Below are positions 25,238 to 33,506 of a stretch of 54,129 bases of DNA, one piece after another. The stretch spans positions 1-54,129 of the forward strand of contig NZ_CAMLHM010000022.1 in NCBI RefSeq assembly GCF_946479885.1, read 5' to 3'. The position numbers were made by a program, and so were the translations under genes. Source of the stretch: an uncultured Devosia sp. GTDB lineage: Bacteria; Pseudomonadota; Alphaproteobacteria; Rhizobiales; Devosiaceae. Position 1 is the stretch's first letter. Every line of letters begins with the position of its first letter. The notes below the pieces were generated by a model that had not been told where the DNA came from, did no database searches, and saw only the letters and a program-made list of their open reading frames with translations.

Positions 25238-26494
25238 ATGACCCTTGTTTGCGGCCTCGACTTCGGCACGTCCAATTCCACCATTGCCCGCCGCGATTCC
25301 GGCGGTGTGCCGCAATTGCTCAAGCTCGAGGATGGGCGCGAGACCATTCCCAGCGTGATCTTTTTCGGCTTCGAGGATGACAGCATCCATTTCGGCCGGC
25401 AGGCGGTGGCCGAATACGTGACCGGCGCCGAGGGGCGGTTGATGCGCTCGCTCAAGAGCGTGCTGGGCACGGCGCTGATCGGCGACACCACGCGGGTCAA
25501 GGCGCGCAGCTATGCCTTTATCGACATCCTGGGCATTTTCATCGCCGAGCTGAAGCGGCGGGCCGAAGCCGAACTCGACGGCGCGGTCGATACGGTGGTG
25601 TGCGGTCGGCCGGTGCATTTCGTCGACGATGATCCGGTGGCCGATGCCGCGGCGCAGAGCCAGCTCGAGGGCGCCGTGCGGGCGCAGGGCTTCCGCCATG
25701 TCGACTTCCAGTTCGAGCCGATCGCGGCGGCGCTCGACTATGAGCGGCAGGTGAAATCGGAAAAGCTGGCGCTGATCGTCGACCTTGGCGGCGGCACCTC
25801 GGACTTTACGGTGATCCGCGTTTCGCCCGAGCGGGCCAAGGCGGTGGACCGCAGCCAGGATATCCTGTCGACGGCGGGCGTGCATGTCGGCGGCACCGAT
25901 TTCGACCGGCTGCTGTCGATGGGCAAGGTGATGCCGGAGCTGGGTCTCGGCACGATGACGACCGATGGCAAGCGGCACCTGCCGGTGGCGCCCTATTACG
26001 ATCTTTCCACCTGGCACCGCATCAACCGGCTCTACAACGCGCAGACGCTGCGCGACCTGCGCGGCACGCAGCGCGAGGCCCGGGCTCCGGAAAGGGTGGA
26101 GATGATGATCGAGCTGGTCGAGGACCGGCTGGGGCACCGGCTGGTGGGGGCGGTGGAAGCCGCCAAGATCGCGCTGTCGGATGACGAGGCGACGGACTTT
26201 GCCTTTCCGGTGCGCGACCGGCGCATCGAGACGGTCATGACCAAGGCGGACCTCACCAAGGCGCTGCACAATTCGGTCGAGCGCATCGAGAACACCATAG
26301 CCGAAACGCTGCGGCGGGCAGGGGTGCGGAACCGGGATGTCGACAGCCTGATCCTGACGGGCGGTTCGACGCAGGTGCCTGTCATTGCCAGCCGGCTGCG
26401 GGCGCTGTTTCCCGAGTCGGAGCTGGTGCGCACCGACGTGCTGGGCAGCGTGGGGCTGGGACTGGCGATGGACGCGGCCCGGAAGTTCGGATGA
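25238..26494 (+). CDS. Hsp70-family ATPase, YegD-like
   Basis: A 418-aa actin/Hsp70-fold ATPase lacking the peptide-binding domain of DnaK, as in YegD. Visible are phosphate-1 GLDFGTSNST, VVCGRPVHF, phosphate-2 IVDLGGGTSDFTVI, and the adenosine motif LILTGGSTQVPVI followed by GSVGLGLAMDAA. Length and order fit the family. Client or partner unknown; no J-protein or exchange factor lies nearby. It stands alone between repeat DNA and the DUF2147 gene. Confidence 0.92.
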   Translation: MTLVCGLDFGTSNSTIARRDSGGVPQLLKLEDGRETIPSVIFFGFEDDSIHFGRQAVAEYVTGAEGRLMRSLKSVLGTALIGDTTRVKARSYAFIDILGIFIAELKRRAEAELDGAVDTVVCGRPVHFVDDDPVADAAAQSQLEGAVRAQGFRHVDFQFEPIAAALDYERQVKSEKLALIVDLGGGTSDFTVIRVSPERAKAVDRSQDILSTAGVHVGGTDFDRLLSMGKVMPELGLGTMTTDGKRHLPVAPYYDLSTWHRINRLYNAQTLRDLRGTQREARAPERVEMMIELVEDRLGHRLVGAVEAAKIALSDDEATDFAFPVRDRRIETVMTKADLTKALHNSVERIENTIAETLRRAGVRNRDVDSLILTGGSTQVPVIASRLRALFPESELVRTDVLGSVGLGLAMDAARKFG

Positions 26495-26660
26495 GGGCGC
26501 TTCACCTCTCCCCTCGGGGGGCGGTGATGATGAACCCAGCTTGAACCGCCAGTTCCCGGTCGGTTCAGCGCGGCGGGGCCATCCTGCCATCAAGCAAACC
26601 AATCACGCCACGGCGCCGTGTTCAGGCTTGGCTGTCGGCGAACCATTCGAGGAGACGACC

Positions 26661-27047
26661 ATGACTTTGCTCAAGACCATCGCCGCCGCCACGCTCGCCC
26701 TTTGCGCCGCCATGCCCAGCTTCGCCCAGGACCTGAGCCCGGTCGGCACCTGGCAAACCACGACCGGGGAATCGCGTTACGCGGTCACCTATTGCGGCGA
26801 CGGCACCGCGCTCTGCGCCAAGCTGATCTGGCTGCGCAAGGATGCCCAGACCCCGGAAAACCTGGCGCTGCTCAACAAGCACGTAGTGCAGGGTGCACGG
26901 GCCACCGCCACCAACAAATGGCGCGGCACGGTAAAGTATGACGGGCACACGGTGTCCGGCTCGGTAACCTTGATCAACCAGGACAAGCTGAGTCTCTCGG
27001 GTTGCCAGCTGATTGCCTGCCAGAAGGTCGATTTCATCAGGCTTTGA
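26661..27047 (+). CDS. DUF2147-like secreted protein
   Basis: A 128-aa exported protein with a clean signal peptide ending PSFAQ. The mature part shows the DUF2147 outline: PVGTWQTTTG, then CYGDGT-like CGDGTALCAKLIWLRK, GTVKYDG and LSGCQLIACQKVDFIR. It is probably a lipocalin-like envelope protein; cysteines may form disulfides. The ATG at 26661 has GAGGAGACGACC upstream; a longer frame from 26385 would overlap the Hsp70 gene. A strong terminator follows at 27072. Confidence 0.85.
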   Translation: MTLLKTIAAATLALCAAMPSFAQDLSPVGTWQTTTGESRYAVTYCGDGTALCAKLIWLRKDAQTPENLALLNKHVVQGARATATNKWRGTVKYDGHTVSGSVTLINQDKLSLSGCQLIACQKVDFIRL

Positions 27048-27071
27048 CTGGATGCCACGCGGCGCGTTGAG

Positions 27072-27104
27072 CCCGTCCTGCGAAAGCGGGGCGGGTTTTG
27101 TTTT
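27072..27104 (+). terminator. Rho-independent terminator after the DUF2147 gene
   Basis: A 10-bp stem (CCCGTCCTGC against GCGGGGCGGG, with two G-T pairs) is capped by a GAAA tetraloop and followed by TTTTGTTTT. It separates the DUF2147 gene from the GTA cluster. Confidence 0.88.
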
Positions 27105-27182
27105 GGTACGATGTTGTAACGCCCGGTTCACGGCCGTTTGCAGAAAAATCGCCTGACTTATCCCCGCGTCACGGTGATCGGC

Positions 27183-27278
27183 TATAGTTCAGGCATGGTC
27201 ACGAAATTGGGTCACGAAGCGGACCGGATGGCCTGGTTGATGAGCCGGCCGCGTGACCCGGCGGGCCTTCGAGGCTGA
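27183..27278 (+). promoter_or_regulatory. Candidate GTA leader: -10 box and 27-aa leader ORF
   Basis: TATAGT (27183-27188) is followed 6 bases later by an ATG (27195) opening a 27-codon ORF (MVTKLGHEADRM...) that stops at 27278, out of frame with the terminase gene. The spacing equals that of the leaderless toxin start at 20126. No good -35 is seen; a non-standard activator would be needed, as for GTA promoters elsewhere. This is weak evidence for the promoter and weaker for the peptide. Confidence 0.3.
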
Positions 27279-27322
27279 ACCAGATCGCGGACGCCGCGGC
27301 GATTCACAAGCGAGTCATTGGC

Positions 27323-27739
27323 ATGGGTGAGACGACGCAGCGACAGCAGGTCGACTGGGCGGCGGTGCAACTCGACTACGAGCAGGACAATGGGACCCTC
27401 CCTGAAATTTGCGCGCGCCACGGCGTCACCGAGGCGCAGTTGCGGCATCGCCGCGAGCGGCATGGCTGGAAACTGAGGAACGAATGGACGCTACGTATCG
27501 CGCCGCTCATCAACCGCATGATGCGGGTTTTGGACGGTCAGGTCCGTGCACTGGAGAAGCCGATGACCGAACCGGTCGACAGGAATGCCGCCCTGCTGGG
27601 CACGATGACCAAGACGCTGGAAAAACTGATCGAGCTGGACGAGCGGCAGCGGGCCAAGCGGCCCGCCAAGCGCAAGGAAATGAGCGACATCAGGAACAAG
27701 CTGGCGGCGCGAATTGAACAGCTCAAACAGCATCGTTGA
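27323..27739 (+). CDS. GTA gene 1: small terminase-like protein
   Basis: A 138-aa basic protein. The N-terminus has a helix-turn-helix (EICARHGVTEAQLRHRRERHGWKLRNEW), as small terminases do to bind DNA, and the C-terminal half is a charged helix (ERQRAKRPAKRKEMSDIRNKLAARIEQLKQ) suited to oligomerisation and contact with the large subunit. It is the first gene of the cluster, overlaps the large terminase by 26 bases and occupies the g1 position of the Rhodobacter GTA. Assignment rests on position and HTH more than on strong sequence likeness. Confidence 0.78.
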   Translation: MGETTQRQQVDWAAVQLDYEQDNGTLPEICARHGVTEAQLRHRRERHGWKLRNEWTLRIAPLINRMMRVLDGQVRALEKPMTEPVDRNAALLGTMTKTLEKLIELDERQRAKRPAKRKEMSDIRNKLAARIEQLKQHR

Positions 27740-28970
27740 CTATCAAGAGCTGCTCGACGCGCTGGACGAGAATGAAGGTGCCTCTCTCTACTTCGACTGG
27801 CCACTCTGGGCCGAGGCCGCACAACGCGAACCGGATGGGGACTGGACAACCTGGTTGATGATCGGCGGGCGCGGTGCGGGCAAGACCCGCGCCGGTGCCG
27901 AATGGGTCCGCGGCCTTGCCGCGGAGGGTGTGACGCCAATCGCCCTGGTGGGGCAAACGATGACCGAGGCGATTGCCGTGATGGTGCGGGGCGAGAGCGG
28001 GCTGCTGAACATACACCCGCCCAAGGAACGCCCGGTGCTGAGAGACAAGCGGCTGACCTGGCCGAACGGGGTCGAGGCGATGATCCTGTCGGCGAGCAAT
28101 CCGGAGGGATTTCGCGGCCCACAGTTTGCCGCCGCATGGAGCGACGAGGTAGGCAAATGGCCAAAAGCGGAAGCCGCGTGGGACATGTTGCAATTTACGC
28201 TGCGGCTGGGCAAGCGGCCGCGGCAGATGGCGACCACCACCCCTCGCGCAACCAAGCTTATGCGGCGACTGCTGGGTGATCCGCTGACCGCGGTGACGCG
28301 GATGAAGACGAACGAAAACCGGTTTCTCGCACGGGCCTTTCTCAACGCCATCGTCGCCCGCTATCGCGGCTCCATTCTCGGTCGGCAAGAGCTGGATGGG
28401 GAGCTGATCGAGGACGATCCGGGGGCGCTGTGGCAGCGGGGCGTGTTCCGGCGGTTCGGGGGTGGCGAGATCGGGCGCATCGTCGTGGCGGTGGATCCGC
28501 CGGTGACGGGAACGGCGCGGTCCGATGCCTGTGGCATTGTCGTGGCCGGACGGGTGGGCGAGGGCGTCGTGGTGCTGGAAGATTGCACCATGCGGCAGGT
28601 GCCGCCGCTGACCTGGGCGGCGCGGGCGGTGGCTGCCTTTGAAGCGCACCAGGCCGATGCCATCGTGGTCGAGGTGAACCAGGGCGGCGACCTGGTGCGG
28701 GCACTGATCGGGCAGGTCGACCCCGATGTGCCGGTGCGCGAAGTGCGGGCCTCCAGGGGCAAGTGGATGCGGGCCGAGCCGGTGGCGGCGCTCTATGGGC
28801 GCGGGCTGGTGAGCCATGCCGATGGACTGACTGATCTGGAAGACGAGATGTGCGCGTTTGGGGTGGACGGGAAGAGTGACGGGCATTCGCCGGACCGTGT
28901 CGACGCGCTGGTCTGGGCGGTGACGGAACTGCTGCTCAACGACATGCGACCGCGGATACGCGGGCTTTGA
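27714..28970 (+). CDS. GTA gene 2: large terminase (TerL)
   Basis: The 418-aa DNA-packaging motor. The ATPase half has Walker A GGRGAGKTR (51-59) and a Walker B region FAAAWSDEVGKW. The nuclease half has the first acidic site VVAVDPPVTG, a second in IVVEVNQGG, and DRVDALVWAVTELL near the end, as in phage and GTA terminases. In GTAs it packages random host DNA by headful. The start is TTG at 27714 inside gene 1. The family is intact, with no frameshift. Confidence 0.94.
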   Translation: MNSSNSIVDYQELLDALDENEGASLYFDWPLWAEAAQREPDGDWTTWLMIGGRGAGKTRAGAEWVRGLAAEGVTPIALVGQTMTEAIAVMVRGESGLLNIHPPKERPVLRDKRLTWPNGVEAMILSASNPEGFRGPQFAAAWSDEVGKWPKAEAAWDMLQFTLRLGKRPRQMATTTPRATKLMRRLLGDPLTAVTRMKTNENRFLARAFLNAIVARYRGSILGRQELDGELIEDDPGALWQRGVFRRFGGGEIGRIVVAVDPPVTGTARSDACGIVVAGRVGEGVVVLEDCTMRQVPPLTWAARAVAAFEAHQADAIVVEVNQGGDLVRALIGQVDPDVPVREVRASRGKWMRAEPVAALYGRGLVSHADGLTDLEDEMCAFGVDGKSDGHSPDRVDALVWAVTELLLNDMRPRIRGL

Positions 28971-28984
28971 GCCGATCCGCAGGA

Positions 28985-29206
28985 CAATTCGCTCCAGTGG
29001 AGCGAATTGAGGCGAAAAGGCCATGAGGGCTACGCCCGAATGGCGGGGAGCCGAACCCGCAGTCGTCTCCCTCCCCTTGTGGGGATCAAGGGTGGGGGTG
29101 GTCACAAGCACCGCGTTTGCGGAAAGACACCCCCACCCTGCTCGATTCAACGGACTTAGCTGACGCTAAGTCCTATCTCGCTTCCCTCCCCACAAGGGGG
29201 AGGGTG
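28985..29206. repeat. Composite hairpin repeat between terL and portal genes
   Basis: It starts with a perfect 12-bp-arm hairpin CAATTCGCTCCA-G-TGGAGCGAATTG (28985-29009) and continues to 29046 as an inverted copy of 25013-25060. It then carries the CCTCCCC-type units typical of the window and a 9-bp stem GGACTTAGC-TGAC-GCTAAGTCC (29152-29173). It ends CCTCCCC-ACAAG-GGGGAGG. No gene is seen in it. Confidence 0.75.
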
Positions 29207-29223
29207 ATAACTGATGGGCCGGT

Positions 29224-29373
29224 TCAGGACAGCCTTGCGCACTCGGCGCAAAGCGGCTTGCCGCCGGTGCCGGAGCGCCGGTTCTCGGTCTCGATGTTGT
29301 TGCCAGTGTTGCAGTTGCTGTTGTCGTGGTGAACCGATTGCTTAATCGAATGCCACGGAGATTTCTTTGCCAT
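29224..29373 (-). CDS. Small 49-aa cysteine protein, antisense inside the GTA cluster
   Basis: A short minus-strand gene. The product starts MAKKSPWHSIKQSVHHDN and has a compact conserved-looking body: CNTGNNIETENRRSGTGG, then KPLCAECARLS at the end. The pattern (His-Asp-Asn, Cys, NNIE, NRRSGTGG, CxxC) matches a family of tiny bacterial proteins of unknown function that I have seen before, and looks like a metal site of three Cys plus His. Reading frame and motif, not length, support it. It sits between terL and portal, opposite in direction, so it is transcribed separately. Confidence 0.72.
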   Translation of the reverse strand: MAKKSPWHSIKQSVHHDNSNCNTGNNIETENRRSGTGGKPLCAECARLS

Positions 29374-29489
29374 CGTCTGACGCCTGCATGGATCGTGAAG
29401 GCATCAAAAATGGGTGATTCCGGGCGAAGCCGGAATTAGTGCGCACCCCATTGGGATTCATACGGCCTTCAGTCTCAAGGAACCAAAAC

Positions 29490-30644
29490 ATGCCGAACTG
29501 GATCAGCCGCCTCCTGGGTGGTGCAGCGAACACGCCTGCGGAACGGAAGAGCTTTGCCGGGCATACGCTGCTGAGCCTTTCCCAGCTGGGGGCGGCGAGC
29601 TGGAGCAATCGGGGATTTGCCAGCCTGGTCAACCAGGGTTTTGCGCGGAACCCGGTGGTCTATCGCTGCGTGCGCCTGATCGCCGAGACGGCCAATCGCG
29701 TGCCTCTCGTGGTGAACGACGGGGGCAGACGGGTGGATGAGCATCCGCTGGCGACGCTCCTGGCGCGGCCCAATGGGCGGCAATCGGGCGGGGAGCTGCT
29801 CGAGGCGGTTTATGCCTATCTCCAGACGGCGGGGAATGCCTATCTGCAGGCGGGAATCGTCGATGGCGAGGTGCGTGGCATCTTTGGGCTGCGACCAGAC
29901 CGGATGAAGGTGGTGGCCGGCGCCGATGGCTGGCCCATGGCTTATGACTATACCGCCGGCGGGCGGACGATCCGGCTGCGCCAGGATGAGGGGCCGTTGC
30001 CGTCGGTGCTGCATATGGCTTTGTTTCATCCGCTCGACGATCACTATGGCATGGCGCCGCTCGAGGCAGCGCAGACCAGCCTCGATATCCACAATGCCGC
30101 CGGGCAGTGGAACAAGGCGCTGCTCGACAACGCGGCGCGGCCATCGGGCGCGCTGGTCTATTCGGCGGCGGGGCAGAGCCTGACCGAGGACCAGTTCAGC
30201 CGGCTCAAGGCTGAGCTGGAGCAGAACTTTTCCGGCGCCGCCAATGCCGGCAGGCCGATGCTGCTCGAGGGCGGGCTGGACTGGAAGGCTATCGCGCTGT
30301 CGCCCCGCGACATGGACTTCATCGAGGCCAAGCACGCCGCGGCGCGCGACATCGCGCTGACCTTCGGCGTGCCGCCCATGCTGCTCGGCATACCGGGCGA
30401 CAATACTTACGCGAACCTCGCCGAAGCCAACCGGGCGCTGTGGCGGCAGACGCTGATCCCGCTGGTGGTGCGGGTGGCCGAGGAGCTGAGCAACTGGCTG
30501 TCGCCGGCCTTCGGCGGAGCCACGGTGGCACCGGATTTCGATGGCGTCGAGGCGCTGGCCGAGGACCGGGCGGCGCTGTGGACGCGGGTGGGCGGGGCGG
30601 AGTTTCTGAGCGACGCGGAGAAGCGGGCGATGCTGGGGGTTTAG
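29490..30644 (+). CDS. GTA gene 3: portal protein (HK97 type)
   Basis: A 384-aa portal that forms the ring at the unique capsid vertex through which DNA enters. ARNPVVYRCVRLIAETANRVPL, the LLARPNGRQSGGELLEAVYAYLQTAGNAYL region and the late DIALTFGVPPMLLGIPGDNTYANLAEANRALWRQTL are characteristic HK97-type portal features. The ATG at 29490 has AAGGA upstream; a start at 29439 would add an unlike leader. It follows a repeat-rich gap and an antisense gene, so it may need its own promoter or read-through. Confidence 0.95.
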   Translation: MPNWISRLLGGAANTPAERKSFAGHTLLSLSQLGAASWSNRGFASLVNQGFARNPVVYRCVRLIAETANRVPLVVNDGGRRVDEHPLATLLARPNGRQSGGELLEAVYAYLQTAGNAYLQAGIVDGEVRGIFGLRPDRMKVVAGADGWPMAYDYTAGGRTIRLRQDEGPLPSVLHMALFHPLDDHYGMAPLEAAQTSLDIHNAAGQWNKALLDNAARPSGALVYSAAGQSLTEDQFSRLKAELEQNFSGAANAGRPMLLEGGLDWKAIALSPRDMDFIEAKHAAARDIALTFGVPPMLLGIPGDNTYANLAEANRALWRQTLIPLVVRVAEELSNWLSPAFGGATVAPDFDGVEALAEDRAALWTRVGGAEFLSDAEKRAMLGV

Positions 30645-30645
30645 G

Positions 30646-31239
30646 CTACAGGGAACAGAGGAAGGCATTCCCTCGGCGGACGTCAGGCAGCACCTCGGCC
30701 ATCTCTAGTGAGGCCGCCGCCGGTCCAAGCGCTGTCTTTGCATCCTCGAGCCCGCTGCGATCCACTCGAATAGGACCGAAACCCTCCGGACCGCTGATCT
30801 GTGGCCTTAGATCGGGCGTGGCAGAGCGGGAAAACTCGCCGACGTAAACCAATTTGCCCGCAGGAGCGACAAAAGCAGCAGGGTCGGTGTCGACAACGTA
30901 ACCCGACGTATTGAAGAAGCTAACCACGTAGGCGCCTGGCGGTACGTCGAACACGAAGTACGAGGTTCCATCGGTACCAGAAGTTGCCTCTGTGTGGTCG
31001 TAGCGGCCGCAATTTCCGGCGTCGCCGGTGGTGGGGTCATAGCGGGCCAGAGCGAGGGTGAGGCCGCCATTTGAGGCGTCCAGACCATACACCAGCCGGG
31101 TGACGTTCGTGGTGTTGCCGGGCTTCGGCAAATTGGTAAGTCGAACAGCATTGCTCGGGCCGAAAAAACAGCCCTGCAGGCTCAAAGCGAGCAGCATTGC
31201 CGCTGAAGCGGCCACTAGGCGCTGGGTCGTCGATCGCAT
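30646..31239 (-). CDS. Predicted lipoprotein, antisense inside the GTA cluster
   Basis: A 197-aa protein with a lipobox LSLQGC (Cys24) after a hydrophobic signal (VAASAAMLLALSLQ). The mature domain is beta-rich (TRLVYGLDASNGGLTLALARYD, VFDVPPGAYVVSFFNTSGYVV) and may be an Ig-like or surface beta-sandwich domain; I do not recognise a named family. It reads against the GTA genes, ends one base after the portal stop, and separates portal from gene 3.5. I chose the ATG at 31239; one 30 bases earlier is possible. This position resembles a moron or a gene that has moved in. Confidence 0.78.
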   Translation of the reverse strand: MRSTTQRLVAASAAMLLALSLQGCFFGPSNAVRLTNLPKPGNTTNVTRLVYGLDASNGGLTLALARYDPTTGDAGNCGRYDHTEATSGTDGTSYFVFDVPPGAYVVSFFNTSGYVVDTDPAAFVAPAGKLVYVGEFSRSATPDLRPQISGPEGFGPIRVDRSGLEDAKTALGPAAASLEMAEVLPDVRRGNAFLCSL

Positions 31240-31313
31240 CGCTATATGTCCCTCGCGCCGACTTTGCACGATCGACGAGCGGACTCAAGCGGCCATCTCT
31301 TTGGAGAACCATC

Positions 31314-31502
31314 ATGGACGAGCTGACCAAAACCGTCATCGAGCGGGGTGATCTCGCGCATCTGGCGCTGTTTTTGTGGGCGACCGGAGCGAGCACGCTG
31401 CTGGTGTGGGCGCTGCGCGAGATGGCCAAGGTGAATCAGCACTTTAACGACTTCGTGCAGGAGATCGCGAGTTTGAATCGGCTGTTCAGGAAGGATGACT
31501 AA
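31314..31502 (+). CDS. GTA gene 3.5: head formation small membrane protein
   Basis: A 62-aa protein with one hydrophobic segment (HLALFLWATGASTLLVWAL) and a helical tail (FNDFVQEIASLNRLFRKDD). It sits between portal and prohead protease, where RcGTA has gene g3.5 of similar size. The ATG at 31314 has GGAGAACCATC upstream. Its exact role in head formation is unknown. Confidence 0.78.
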   Translation: MDELTKTVIERGDLAHLALFLWATGASTLLVWALREMAKVNQHFNDFVQEIASLNRLFRKDD

Positions 31503-31506
31503 GGTC

Positions 31507-31626
31507 ATGGCCAGCAAGCAGAATTTGCAGAATGCGCAGCAGACGTTCCGGCAATTCGCCTGGAACCTGGCGGGGACGCTGGCGCGGCCCGGCAAGGCGG
31601 TCGCGGCCAAGCCGGGCAAGCGCTGA
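31507..31626 (+). CDS. Unusual 39-aa basic ORF coupled to the prohead protease gene
   Basis: A tiny ORF, MASKQNLQNAQQTFRQFAWN... ending PGKAVAAKPGKR, basic and likely helical. It begins 4 bases after gene 3.5 and its TGA shares one base with the protease ATG (TGATG), so it is set up for coupled translation. It has no known family to my knowledge. The tight spacing on both sides supports a real gene, but a spacer peptide ensuring protease translation is also possible. Confidence 0.5.
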   Translation: MASKQNLQNAQQTFRQFAWNLAGTLARPGKAVAAKPGKR

Positions 31627-32102
31627 TGGCGGGTATTCCCATCGATGCCGAGGGACGGTTTTCCGGCTATGCCAGCATTTTCAACCGGCTCGACAGCGGT
31701 GGCGACATCGTCATGCCGGGGGCGTTCAGCAAGAGCCTCAGCAAACGGCGCGATCGTATCCGGCTGCTGTTCCAGCATGACCCCAAGGAGCCCGTGGGCA
31801 CTTGGGACGCCATCGGCGAGGACGGCCATGGCCTGTTCGTGGCCGGCCGGCTGGTGCCGGGCGTGGAGCGCGCCGATGCGCTGCGGCGGTTGATCGAGGG
31901 CGGGGCGCTCGATGGTTTGTCCATCGGCTTCCGGACCGTGAAGGCCACCCGCGAGGGTGGGCATCGCAAGCTCTGGCAGATCGACCTGTTCGAGATTTCG
32001 ATCGTGACTTTTCCGATGATGGAGGACGCGCGCATTGCGCCCTCAGGCTATTCGACCGGCGCCGCCATCGTGGCCGCCACCAACACCATCCGCAACCGAT
32101 AG
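31626..32102 (+). CDS. GTA gene 4: prohead maturation protease (HK97 U35 type)
   Basis: A 158-aa protease that trims the capsid protein during head maturation. GRFSGYASIFNRLDSGGDIVMPGAF at the N-terminus, catalytic His51 in LLFQHDPKEPVG and Ser99 in LDGLSIGF fit the U35 family. The gene is complete and intact. It lies 11 bp before the capsid gene and overlaps the 39-aa ORF by one base. Confidence 0.94.
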   Translation: MAGIPIDAEGRFSGYASIFNRLDSGGDIVMPGAFSKSLSKRRDRIRLLFQHDPKEPVGTWDAIGEDGHGLFVAGRLVPGVERADALRRLIEGGALDGLSIGFRTVKATREGGHRKLWQIDLFEISIVTFPMMEDARIAPSGYSTGAAIVAATNTIRNR

Positions 32103-32112
32103 GGACACCTAC

Positions 32113-33333
32113 ATGGACATGACCAGTGACGGCCTTGAAACCAAGGCCGGCGCGGGGAGCGACGTTGCCGCGCTCTTCGCCGAATTCTCGACCGCGTTCG
32201 AGGAATTCAAGCGCACCAACGACCAGCGCCTGGGCGAGATCGAGAAGCGCGGTTCGGCCGACGGGCTGCTTGAAGGCAAGCTCGACCGGCTCAACGCCGT
32301 GCTTGACGGGCAGAAGGCGGCGATGGACCGGGCGCTGGTGGAGCGGGCGCGTCCGCTGCTCGATGGCAAGGCCATCCGCCATGACGGCGAATACAAGGAA
32401 GCGTTCGCCTCCTATGTGAAGCGCGGCGAGGAGAAGGCGCTGTCGATCGGCGTCAATGCCGATGGCGGCTATGTGGTGCCGCCCGAAACCGAGACCGAAA
32501 TCACCCGGCTGATGACGGCGGTATCGCCGATCCGCGCCATATCGGGCGTGCGGCAGGTGTCGGCTTCGGTCTACAAGCGGCCCATCTCGGTGACCGGGCC
32601 GGCGACGGGCTGGGTGGGCGAGACGGCGGCGCGACCGACCACGAACAGCCAGACGTTGGCCGAACTGAGCTACCCGACCATGGAACTCTATGCCATGCCG
32701 GCGGCCACCTCGGCCTTTCTCGACGATGCCGCAGTCGATGTGGGCCAGTGGATTGCCGACGAGGTCAACGCGGCCTTTGCGGCGCAGGAGACCACGGCGT
32801 TCGTCACCGGCAACGGCACCAACAAGCCGACGGGTTTCCTGGCAGCCACGGCTGTGGCCGAAGCGAGCTGGAGCTGGGGCAATCTCGGCTATATCGCCAC
32901 CGGCACGGCCGGCGCGCTGCCGGCCAGCAATGCCAGCGATGTGCTGATCGATCTCGTCTATGCGCTCAAGGCCGGCTATCGCCAGAATGCCAGCTGGGTG
33001 ATGAACCGCAAGGTGCAGGGCGCCCTGCGCAAGCTCAAGGATGCCGACGGCAACTACCTGTGGCAGCCGGCACTGACGGCTGACGGCAAGGCGCGCTTCA
33101 TGGGCTTCGAGCTGGTCGAGGCCGAGGACATGCCCAACATCGGGGCGAACTCGCTGTCGATCGCCTTCGGTGACTTCAAGCGCGGCTATCTGATCGTGGA
33201 TCGCCAGGGTGTGAGCGTGCTACGCGACCCGTTCAGCAGCAAGCCGTATGTGCTGTTTTATACCACCAAGCGCGTGGGCGGTGGCGTGGCGGACTATGAC
33301 GCGATCAAGCTGCTGAAGTTCGCCGTCTCGTAA
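32113..33333 (+). CDS. GTA gene 5: major capsid protein (HK97 fold)
   Basis: A 406-aa major head protein. About 100 residues of coiled scaffold (FEEFKRTNDQRLGEIEKRGS and LDGQKAAMDRALVERA) precede the HK97 core that starts near SIGVNADGGYVVPPETETEI. Core features include TGWVGETAARPTTN, ELYAMPAATSAFLDDAAVD, TTAFVTGNGTNKPTGF and the C-terminal VSVLRDPFSSKPYVLFYTTKRVGG. The scaffold is expected to be removed by the gene 4 protease. The ATG at 32113 follows the AGGGACACCTAC leader. Confidence 0.95.
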   Translation: MDMTSDGLETKAGAGSDVAALFAEFSTAFEEFKRTNDQRLGEIEKRGSADGLLEGKLDRLNAVLDGQKAAMDRALVERARPLLDGKAIRHDGEYKEAFASYVKRGEEKALSIGVNADGGYVVPPETETEITRLMTAVSPIRAISGVRQVSASVYKRPISVTGPATGWVGETAARPTTNSQTLAELSYPTMELYAMPAATSAFLDDAAVDVGQWIADEVNAAFAAQETTAFVTGNGTNKPTGFLAATAVAEASWSWGNLGYIATGTAGALPASNASDVLIDLVYALKAGYRQNASWVMNRKVQGALRKLKDADGNYLWQPALTADGKARFMGFELVEAEDMPNIGANSLSIAFGDFKRGYLIVDRQGVSVLRDPFSSKPYVLFYTTKRVGGGVADYDAIKLLKFAVS

Positions 33334-33359
33334 ACGCCGTGATCCTGGCCAGCTAGAGC

Positions 33360-33420
33360 GAAGGCCTGCGCTCCGGTGCTCACGTACTAAGAGTACGCTC
33401 CGCTCCGGTGCTCGGGCCTC
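33360..33420. repeat. CGTACT/AGTACG repeat after the capsid gene
   Basis: GCTCCGGTGCTCACGTACT-AAG-AGTACGCTCCGCTCCGGTGCTCG, a hairpin (CGTACT-AAG-AGTACG, 33385-33399) flanked by GCTCCGGTGCTC on both sides. A diverged second copy lies at 36796-36860 with loop CCAAA. The 292-bp gap 33334-33625 contains this and the 33507 hairpin and no gene. Confidence 0.7.
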
Positions 33421-33506
33421 CACTCTATCTGACTCAGGCTGACGGCGTTTCCTTCGCGGCGCGGTGCCTCCCTGACCACGAACGGAGCGAGGCGCGGCGC
33501 CCTCTT

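Noticed and set aside
30646..31269. Start of the antisense lipoprotein at 31269
   Set aside because: The ATG at 31239 gives a compact lipoprotein signal; the extra ten residues add charges before the hydrophobic core.
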